Source of the DNA: Actinomycetes bacterium
GTDB taxonomy: Bacteria > Actinomycetota > Acidimicrobiia > Acidimicrobiales > Acidimicrobiaceae
NCBI GenBank assembly: GCA_021823385.1
Contig: JAKAOC010000017.1
Location: 1 to 12,014 of the forward strand
Direction: 5' to 3'
Length of the DNA: 12,014 nucleotides
Both the position numbers and the translations under genes were made by a program. Positions 7,269 through 12,014 of the stretch are shown piece after piece. Under the pieces are notes generated by a model, which had not been told where the DNA came from, made no database searches, and saw only the letters and a list, made by a program, of their open reading frames with translations. The first letter of the stretch is position 1. The number at the start of each line of letters is the position of its first letter.

Positions 7269-7278
7269 GCATTCGATT
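7265..7278. promoter_or_regulatory. Weak operator-like site at the hydrolase promoter
   Basis: TATTGCATTCGATT overlaps the putative -10 of the hydrolase gene. Its reverse complement matches the inverted repeat at 7585-7598 at 10 of 14 positions, keeping the ATCG..TGC core. It is an imperfect palindrome, and a match of this quality could arise by chance in this much sequence. Its position on the promoter is the main reason to list it. Confidence 0.2.
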
Positions 7279-7561
7279 GTCGGCAGCGTGGGCCATCTCG
7301 GGACTGCGGGTCGGATCGCATAGGGTTCCCTGGTGGCAGGCGTTGCACATGGGGAGATTGGTTGTCCCAGCTGCGGCTGCTCGCGCCCGGAAGTCCTTCG
7401 GGGTGCCGTCGGCAAGCGTGTCGATTGCAGGATTTCGGCCGTTTTGCGTCCCTAGCCGTCCTCGAGCTCGTGAATCCGAGGAGATTTCCGGGCTTGTTCC
7501 CGGGCAGATCGAGTCGGTGACCTGCATATATGTGACGGCGAACCTCGGCGCTTGCGGATTT

Positions 7562-7590
7562 TTGTTTCCTGCACACGAATGCGCTATCGT
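7562..7590 (+). promoter_or_regulatory. Putative promoter of the dehydrogenase gene
   Basis: TTGTTT (7562-7567) and TATCGT (7585-7590) are separated by 17 bases. Transcription would start near 7597 and leave a leader of about 66 bases before the GTG at 7663. The -35 matches the consensus at only three of six positions and the -10 at four. A second possible -10, TACACT (7597-7602), lacks a good -35. Confidence 0.3.
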
Positions 7591-7598
7591 TTGCGATA
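7585..7598. promoter_or_regulatory. Operator-like inverted repeat upstream of the dehydrogenase gene
   Basis: TATCG-TTTG-CGATA is a perfect inverted repeat with five-base arms and a four-base spacer. It overlaps the putative -10 element, a position suited to repression. It shares ATCGTTTG with the repeat over the molybdenum enzyme promoter (2780-2787). A LacI-family dimer is a plausible ligand, since these proteins bind palindromes of about this length and a LacI-type gene lies nearby. Confidence 0.45.
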
Positions 7599-7652
7599 CA
7601 CTGCTTCAAGTTTTGGATGGTCGTGGGCCGCAAGGGGGGCCGACCTCACTAC

Positions 7653-7660
7653 GAGGAGGA
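7653..7660 (+). promoter_or_regulatory. Ribosome binding site that fixes the GTG start of the dehydrogenase
   Basis: GAGGAGGA ends two bases before the GTG at 7663. Pairing through its first GAGG gives a normal six-base spacing. The open frame extends further upstream, but those residues are arginine- and tryptophan-rich and do not look like the start of a Rossmann enzyme. The GTG puts the GxGxxG motif at residues 14-22, where the family has it. Confidence 0.7.
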
Positions 7661-7662
7661 CT

Positions 7663-8604
7663 GTGAGCAACTACCCGCAGTTGGATACGAGCGCGAGGAT
7701 CGGCTGGGTCGGAGCCGGGCGCATGGGGAGCGAGATGGCCCTCAGGCTTCTGGAAAAAGGATGGAAGCTGGAGATCTACAACCGCACGCGCTCAAAGGTC
7801 GAGCCGTTGGTGGCGGCCGGCGGGGTGGCGGCCGACAGCGTCGCCGCGCTGGCGGGCTGTGAGGCGGTCGTGGTCAGCGTCTCCTCCTCGGACGACTTCG
7901 AGGCGGTTACCACCGGAGATGGGGGCCTGCTGACCCAGGAGGTCGCGCCCAAGGTGATCGTCGACTCCTCGACCGTCTCGATGGACGCCTCGGCACGAGT
8001 GCGAGCGGCCGCTGTCGCCCGGGGCACCTCGCTCCTTGCGGTTCCGGTGTCGGGCAATCCCAAGGTGGCCAAGGCCGGGAAGCTCACCATGGCCGTCTCC
8101 GGCCCAGAGGATGCTTACAGATTTGTGGCGCCGCTGCTGGATCAGATCGGTGCGGGAGCCACTTATGTCGGGGACGGCGAGCTGGCAAGGCTGGTCAAGC
8201 TGTGCCACAACCTCTTCCTCGGCGTGGTCACCCAGTCCGTGGCGGAGATAACGCTATTGGCGGAGAAGGGAGGCGTGCCCCGCTCGACCTTCCTCTCATA
8301 TCTGAACAAGAGCGTCATGGGCTCCATGTTCACCGGATACAAGGCGCCCGCCTTCGTGAACCTGGACTTCCATGCCACCTTCACGTCCAAGCTGCTGCGC
8401 AAGGATTTCGATCTTGGCCTGGCCGAGGCCCGCAAGCTGGAGGTTCCGATGCCGGTCGCCGCGCTTGTGCACCAGATCGTCCAGGAGCTGGTAGGCGAGG
8501 GCTTTGGCGATGACGACTTCGCAACGCTCCTGGTGATGGCGGCCAAGGGTGCCGGCGTGGAGCTCGTTCCCGAGGGCATCGCGGTGTCCGACGGACTGGA
8601 GTGA
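7663..8604 (+). CDS. NAD(P)-dependent beta-hydroxyacid dehydrogenase (3-hydroxyisobutyrate dehydrogenase family)
   Basis: A 313-residue soluble oxidoreductase, normal length for the family, which interconverts a beta-hydroxyacid and the matching semialdehyde using NAD(H) or NADP(H). The N-terminal Rossmann domain begins with IGWVGAGRMGSEMALRLLEKG (13-33). The next part, YNRTRSK (39-45), carries arginines after the second strand, which often indicates NADPH use. IVDSSTVS (99-106) and PVSGNPKVAKAGKLT (128-142) correspond to the substrate-binding segment. The usual SGG reads SGN here. K179 in LVKLCHN is the expected catalytic lysine, with N183 four residues on as in the family. The all-helical C-terminal domain includes LRKDFDLGLAEA (245-256). 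Close family alternatives are tartronate semialdehyde reductase and succinic semialdehyde or 6-hydroxynicotinate-pathway type reductases; the sequence does not decide. The ABC importer genes follow after 182 bases in the same direction. Confidence 0.88.
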   Translation: MSNYPQLDTSARIGWVGAGRMGSEMALRLLEKGWKLEIYNRTRSKVEPLVAAGGVAADSVAALAGCEAVVVSVSSSDDFEAVTTGDGGLLTQEVAPKVIVDSSTVSMDASARVRAAAVARGTSLLAVPVSGNPKVAKAGKLTMAVSGPEDAYRFVAPLLDQIGAGATYVGDGELARLVKLCHNLFLGVVTQSVAEITLLAEKGGVPRSTFLSYLNKSVMGSMFTGYKAPAFVNLDFHATFTSKLLRKDFDLGLAEARKLEVPMPVAALVHQIVQELVGEGFGDDDFATLLVMAAKGAGVELVPEGIAVSDGLE

Positions 8605-8610
8605 GGCGGT

Positions 8611-8631
8611 CGCGGGGCGGCTCGGCCCGCG
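8611..8631 (+). terminator. GC-rich hairpin after the dehydrogenase gene
   Basis: CGCGGG (8611-8616) and CCCGCG (8626-8631) form a perfect six-base stem with a nine-base loop, seven bases after the dehydrogenase stop. No T-run follows, so it is not a classic intrinsic terminator. It could slow polymerase or protect the message end. Such hairpins also arise by chance in GC-rich DNA. Confidence 0.25.
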
Positions 8632-8690
8632 AATCTAGAGGGAGGGGGCGAGACTTCGGGGGGAACAGCTACTTGGTTGCATGGCCCGGG

Positions 8691-8707
8691 CCCGGCAATG
8701 CGCCGGG
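8691..8707 (+). terminator. Second GC-rich hairpin between dehydrogenase and importer genes
   Basis: CCCGGC (8691-8696), loop AATGC, then GCCGGG (8702-8707) make a perfect six-base stem with a five-base loop. A T-run is absent, as with the hairpin at 8611-8631. Together they may separate the expression of the two parts. Confidence 0.25.
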
Positions 8708-8733
8708 GTCCTCTGAACGAAATCCAGATCTCT

Positions 8734-8739
8734 TACAGT
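8734..8739 (+). promoter_or_regulatory. Possible -10 element for the importer genes
   Basis: TACAGT fits TANNNT and lies 48 bases before the binding-protein start, leaving room for a short leader with its ribosome site. No convincing -35 lies 16-18 bases upstream. The half-site-like ATCGCAAT (8758-8765) downstream resembles one arm of the repeat at 7585-7598 but is too short to call an operator. Confidence 0.2.
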
Positions 8740-8774
8740 GCGGCCGCTAGGGAGCGGATCGCAATGGGAAACAC

Positions 8775-8780
8775 AGGGGG
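8775..8780 (+). promoter_or_regulatory. Ribosome binding site that selects the TTG start of the binding protein
   Basis: AGGGGG lies six bases before the TTG at 8787. The nearer ATG at 8764 is out of frame and reaches a stop after 17 codons. A GTG at 8826, preceded by a weaker GAGG, is the alternative start and would shorten the charged N-terminus by 13 residues. Confidence 0.55.
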
Positions 8781-8786
8781 AAACCA

Positions 8787-10073
8787 TTGGAAGGAAATAG
8801 AAGAACCAGGCGGCTGAGGTCGAAAGTGGGCAGGAGCCGGCTTTTCAAGACCCTCGGTGTCGCCGCGTCGGCGGGCGCGCTGCTTGCCGCATGTGGAAGC
8901 GGCTCGTCCGCCAGCACCAGCAGCGGCTCGAGCACCTCGAAGCCGATCGTCATCGGCATCTCGCTTCCGCTCGGGGGTGACTTCTCCGCCGACGGGCTCG
9001 CCTTCAAGCAGGGCTATCAGCTCTGGGCGGACAATGTGAACGCCCACGGGGGGATCCTGGGGCGCAAGGTGAGCTTGAAGATCATCTCGGACAACTCCGA
9101 TCCGGCCCAGGCCCAGACCGACTACCAGCAGCTCATCACTGTTGACCATGTCGACCTGACCTTCGGTCCGTTCTCCACGCTGCTCACGATTCCTGCCGCC
9201 AAGGTGGCGGCCCGCTACGGGTACGCCATGATCGAGGGTGCCGGCGGTGGACCGACCGTCTTCGCACAGGGTCTGCACAACGTCTTTGACGTCTCCGCGC
9301 CGGTTGCCAACGCGATGGTGCCGTTTGCCAAGTGGCTGGCCTCGCTGCCGCCCAGCCAGCGGCCGAAGACCGCCGCTTACCCGACCTCCAACGATCCCTT
9401 CACTGAGCCGCAGATCCTGCTGGCCAAGAAGATCATGGAGGCGGCCGGCATCAAGACGGTGTATTTCAACGTCTTCGGCTCCGAGGTGACGGACTTCACG
9501 CCCATCGCAAGCGCGGTGGCGGCCACCAATGCGGACGTGGTGATGCTGGGTTCGGTTGACGTGCCCACTGTTTCGGCGTTCATCCAGGACTTCGCCCAGC
9601 AGCACTACAATCCCAAGGCTTTCATTGCCACGGGCGGTCCCGACCAGGGCAGCCAGTTCATCCAGGCGGTGGGGCAGTCGAACGCCAACGGGACCATGGT
9701 GCCCAACACCTGGTATCCGGGGGCCAAGACGCCCGGCTCCGCGGCTTTGGTGCAGGCCTACATCGCCAAGTACGGCGGCAACGCCTCCGCGGTCAGCGCG
9801 GACGTGGCCGAGGCGTACTCGGTGGGCCAGGTCACCCAACAGGCCATCGAGCACGTGGGCAAGGTGAACAACCAGGCCATCATCAGCTACCTCCACAGCG
9901 GAGTCACGCTGACGTCGGTGCAGGGCCCGGTAAAGTTCAACTCCCTGGGCGAGAACACCGCGGCGCTGATCTTTGGATTCCAGTGGGTGAACGGCAACTT
10001 CCAGCAGGTGCTCCCGCTGAACGATCCGGCGTCCTCCGGCCTCCAGTACCCCAAGCCGAATTGGGGCGCGTGA
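8787..10073 (+). CDS. Branched-chain amino acid-type ABC transporter substrate-binding lipoprotein (LivK-like)
   Basis: A 428-residue extracytoplasmic receptor for an ABC importer. The N-terminus is strongly basic and followed by a hydrophobic stretch ending in the lipobox LAAC, with C36 the predicted lipidated cysteine. A serine/glycine-rich linker comes next. The mature part is a type 1 periplasmic binding fold (Peripla_BP_6): IVIGISLPLGGDFSADG opens the first lobe, HGGILGRKVSLKIISDN follows, and FGPFSTLLTIPAAKVAARY and the C-terminal GPVKFNSLGEN fit the family. Despite the family name, ligands include amino acids, amides, aromatic acids and other small organics. The ligand here is unknown; the neighbouring catabolic genes suggest their substrate. 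The TTG start is supported by its ribosome site; GTG at 8826 is possible. It is first of a tight transporter operon, five bases before the LivH-like gene. Confidence 0.92.
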   Translation: MEGNRRTRRLRSKVGRSRLFKTLGVAASAGALLAACGSGSSASTSSGSSTSKPIVIGISLPLGGDFSADGLAFKQGYQLWADNVNAHGGILGRKVSLKIISDNSDPAQAQTDYQQLITVDHVDLTFGPFSTLLTIPAAKVAARYGYAMIEGAGGGPTVFAQGLHNVFDVSAPVANAMVPFAKWLASLPPSQRPKTAAYPTSNDPFTEPQILLAKKIMEAAGIKTVYFNVFGSEVTDFTPIASAVAATNADVVMLGSVDVPTVSAFIQDFAQQHYNPKAFIATGGPDQGSQFIQAVGQSNANGTMVPNTWYPGAKTPGSAALVQAYIAKYGGNASAVSADVAEAYSVGQVTQQAIEHVGKVNNQAIISYLHSGVTLTSVQGPVKFNSLGENTAALIFGFQWVNGNFQQVLPLNDPASSGLQYPKPNWGA

Positions 10074-10078
10074 TCTGA

Positions 10079-10960
10079 ATGCTGGCCAATCTCATCCGTG
10101 CCGTCATCGACGGCGTGCTTTCGGGCAGTGTGTATGCGCTGATGGCGGCTGGGTTAACCCTGATTTTCGGTGTGATGGAGGTCATCAACATCGCACAGGG
10201 CATACTCGTCATACTCGGCGCCTACTTGAGCTATGTCCTCTCGGTCCACCTTGGAATCGACCTCTTTGCGGGCCTGATCATCACCATCCCGGTGATGTTC
10301 ATCCTGGGAGTGGGGATCCAGTGGGGCCTGATGAGCCGTCTTGGTGAGCGTGAGAAGGTGTCGATGTCGATACTTGTCACCTACGCCGTGGCCATCATCC
10401 TGGAGGGGGCGCTGGACCTGATATTCGGGCCCAGTTATCAGCAGCTGAGCGCCTGGTACGTCAACAAGTCGATGCATGTGCTGGGGTTCTACCTCCCCTA
10501 CATATACGTCTTCGGATTCCTGCTCGCCGTGGTGCTTCTCGGCGCGCTCTACTTCATCCTCTACAGGACGGAGTTTGGCCGCAGCCTGCGGGCGGCGCAG
10601 CAGAACCGGACGGCGGCACGGCTGATTGGCATAGACGTCAACCGGGTCTCGGCCATCACCTTCGGGATCGGCGTAGCGGTGACAGCCGCGGGCGGGATGG
10701 TGTTTGGCGCCACCACGTCGTTCAACGCCAACTCGAGCGCGGATCTCATCTCACGCCTGCTGACCATCATCATCCTCGGTGGGATGGGTAGCATCGGCGG
10801 AGCGATGGGCGCGTCGGTCCTGATGCTGGTGGTCGAGGCCCTGGTGTCGACCTTCTGGTCACCCACCTGGGCGACGCTCGTCTTCTACGCGGTCCTGGTG
10901 CTGGTATTGGCAATACGTCCCACCGGCCTCTTCGGTCAGAAAGCAGTGAGGGCTCAGTAG
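10079..10960 (+). CDS. Branched-chain amino acid-type ABC transporter permease (LivH-like)
   Basis: A 293-residue integral membrane protein forming half of the transport channel. It opens with the family-typical segment IDGVLSGSVYALMAAGLTLIF followed by GVMEVINIAQGILVILGAYL (residues 31-50). It has about eight predicted membrane segments. The cytoplasmic coupling loop RTEFGRSLRAAQQNRTAARLIGID (about 162-185), which contacts the ATPases, is intact. The end, LAIRPTGLFGQKAVRAQ, is also typical. The length is normal for LivH. The ATG at 10079 lies five bases after the binding-protein stop without a clear ribosome site, so translation is probably coupled. The stop TAG overlaps the GTG of the next permease by one base. 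Confidence 0.92.
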   Translation: MLANLIRAVIDGVLSGSVYALMAAGLTLIFGVMEVINIAQGILVILGAYLSYVLSVHLGIDLFAGLIITIPVMFILGVGIQWGLMSRLGEREKVSMSILVTYAVAIILEGALDLIFGPSYQQLSAWYVNKSMHVLGFYLPYIYVFGFLLAVVLLGALYFILYRTEFGRSLRAAQQNRTAARLIGIDVNRVSAITFGIGVAVTAAGGMVFGATTSFNANSSADLISRLLTIIILGGMGSIGGAMGASVLMLVVEALVSTFWSPTWATLVFYAVLVLVLAIRPTGLFGQKAVRAQ

Positions 10961-12014
10961 TGGCAATCGTAAGTGCCAAGGCAAAGCCGATCTCCAAAGG
11001 GAAGGCGGTGGTCGTCGTGGCCGCCATCGCGGTGATCGCCGTCTTCCCCTTGGTGTTCACCAACCCCGCCGTGACCGAGATCGCGATCTTCGCGCTCATG
11101 TTCATGGCCACCTCCGAGGCATGGAACGGCTTCGCCGGCTGGTCGGGGTACTTCTCCCTGGGCCACGCCGCTTTCTTCGGGGTCGGCGCCTACACCTTCG
11201 CAATCATCGCCAACGACTACAAGCTGCCTGCGGGATCGGGGCTCTTCCTACTCATGCCGGTGGCGGGCGTGGTGGCGATGGTGGCCGCAGTGCTCGTAGG
11301 GGCAATCGCGCTCCGGACCAAGCGCCACACCTTCGTGGTGATCACCATCGGCGTCTTCTTCATCTTCCAGCTGCTCGGCTACAACCTCTCCATCACCGCG
11401 GGGGCTGCGGGCCTGCAGGTCCCCACCCCCTACAACTGGAACGCCGCCACCTTCAACAACCCGTTCTACTACGCCGCGGCCATCCTGCTCGGTTTCACCG
11501 TGGGGCTCTACTGGCTGATCCGCCGCTCCGCCTTCGGGCTGCAGCTGCTTTCCATTCGCGATGACGAGGAGCGCGCCAAGGGGCTGGGCGTGCCGGTCTG
11601 GCGGGTGAAGCTCTCGGCCTTCGTGATCTCATCCTTCCCGGTGGGCATGGCCGGGGCGCTCTTCGCGTTCCTGATCGGCCAGATCTATCCGAATACGGTC
11701 TTCAACCCCCTCTTCGACCTCTCCTGGGCGCTGATGACCCTGGTCGGCGGGATTGGGACCATCGCAGGTCCGCTGCTCGGCGGAGTTGTGCTGGAGTCGG
11801 TCCAGCAGTATCTCAACCTCTATCTCTCCAACGTCGACATTTACCTGATCGTCTACGGTGTGGTCTTCCTGGCGGTTATGTTCTGGATGCCTCGAGGCGT
11901 GGTGCCGACTATCGGAGATGCGTTACGCAGGCGGCGCTCGGCCAGGACGGCGAGCCTAGCCCCGGCGGGCGGCCAGCCGGTCCCGGCACCGCAAGGCGGC
12001 CAGGACGCGGGCTC
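10960..12014 (+). CDS. Branched-chain amino acid-type ABC transporter permease (LivM-like), 3' end cut off
   Basis: The second half of the channel. The frame is open from the GTG at 10960 to the right edge: 351 codons and two bases, with no stop. A GAGGG at 10948-10952 lies seven bases before the GTG, which overlaps the LivH stop (TAGTG). Family landmarks are WSGYFSLGHAAFFGVGAY near residues 61-78, the ATPase-coupling loop LSIRDDEERAKGLGVPVWRVKLSAF (about 196-220), SWALMTLVGGIGTIAGPLLGG, and MFWMPRGVVP near the end of the conserved part. After that the protein becomes a polar tail rich in arginine, alanine, proline and glutamine (about residue 325 on), so the true end is probably close. The two ATPase genes (LivG, LivF) are expected beyond the edge. 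I cannot see whether the tail continues into a fused ATPase domain, as happens in some LivM-LivG fusions. Confidence 0.9.
   Translation, partial: MAIVSAKAKPISKGKAVVVVAAIAVIAVFPLVFTNPAVTEIAIFALMFMATSEAWNGFAGWSGYFSLGHAAFFGVGAYTFAIIANDYKLPAGSGLFLLMPVAGVVAMVAAVLVGAIALRTKRHTFVVITIGVFFIFQLLGYNLSITAGAAGLQVPTPYNWNAATFNNPFYYAAAILLGFTVGLYWLIRRSAFGLQLLSIRDDEERAKGLGVPVWRVKLSAFVISSFPVGMAGALFAFLIGQIYPNTVFNPLFDLSWALMTLVGGIGTIAGPLLGGVVLESVQQYLNLYLSNVDIYLIVYGVVFLAVMFWMPRGVVPTIGDALRRRRSARTASLAPAGGQPVPAPQGGQDAG

Larger units (their letters stand above)
7257..7662. other. Intergenic region between divergent hydrolase and dehydrogenase genes
   Basis: These 406 bases hold no gene I can support. The two ends carry the promoter and operator-like elements listed separately. 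Open frames exist on both strands here, but their composition and lack of recognisable sequence argue against them. The minus-strand frame at 7264-7527 contains a CNACH motif but has no signal peptide or ribosome site. The middle, about 7290-7560, shows nothing I recognise. It is long for a simple divergent promoter region, so a small RNA or a lost gene is possible but not shown. Confidence 0.5.

Noticed and set aside
7264..7527. Minus-strand frame of 87 codons with a CNACH (CxxCH, heme-like) motif
   Set aside because: A single CxxCH can occur by chance. There is no signal peptide, no ribosome site, third-position GC looks lower than in the real genes, and the frame ends on the hydrolase promoter.
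7277..7666. Plus-strand frame of 129 codons in the same intergenic region
   Set aside because: It resembles no family I know, is rich in arginine and proline as random GC-rich frames are, and overlaps the operator-like repeat and the ribosome site of the dehydrogenase.
8757..8770. Fourth operator-like site upstream of the binding protein (9 of 14 matches to 7585-7598)
   Set aside because: A match of this level is expected by chance in the sequence searched, and it has no palindromic second arm. It is mentioned only as a half-site.
8733..9896. 387-codon frame opposite the binding-protein gene
   Set aside because: It is antisense to a protein with a clear lipobox and binding fold, and its composition is typical of a reverse-strand shadow.

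Overview
This is a GC-rich window from a bacterial chromosome. High G/C at third codon positions, GTG and TTG starts, and at least one gene that appears to be transcribed without a leader all suggest an actinobacterium (Actinomycetota). No rRNA, tRNA, CRISPR array, insertion sequence or phage gene is visible. The genus cannot be told from this sequence.

Layout. Positions 1-2636 hold two genes on the minus strand: a multi-domain family 2 glycosyltransferase (516-2636), followed downstream by the N-terminal half of a beta-class DNA methyltransferase that runs off the left edge (1-477). From 2821 the content changes to what looks like a catabolic and uptake region. A molybdopterin-binding large subunit of the xanthine dehydrogenase/aldehyde oxidase family (2821-5139) overlaps the start of a LacI-family regulator (5136-6173). 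A convergent gene (6192-7256, minus) encodes an alpha/beta hydrolase resembling 2,6-dihydropseudooxynicotine hydrolase. After a 406-base intergenic stretch rich in possible control sites comes an NAD(P)-dependent beta-hydroxyacid dehydrogenase (7663-8604). Then come three genes of a branched-chain-amino-acid-type (Liv/HAAT) ABC importer: lipoprotein binding protein (8787-10073), LivH-like permease (10079-10960) and LivM-like permease (10960 to the right edge). The ATPase genes are not in the window and probably lie to the right.

How the genes may work together (inference). The importer would bring in a small organic compound. The molybdenum enzyme would hydroxylate it or oxidise an aldehyde, the serine hydrolase would cleave a product, and the dehydrogenase would interconvert a hydroxyacid and a semialdehyde. 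The LacI-type protein is the obvious local regulator. Operator-like inverted repeats sit on the putative promoters of the molybdenum enzyme (around 2782-2793) and of the dehydrogenase (7585-7598), and a weaker match lies at the hydrolase start (7265-7278). The pairing of a molybdenum hydroxylase with this hydrolase family recalls nicotine/N-heterocycle catabolism, but the substrate cannot be read from the sequence. The most unusual point is that the molybdenum subunit has no iron-sulfur or FAD partner gene beside it.
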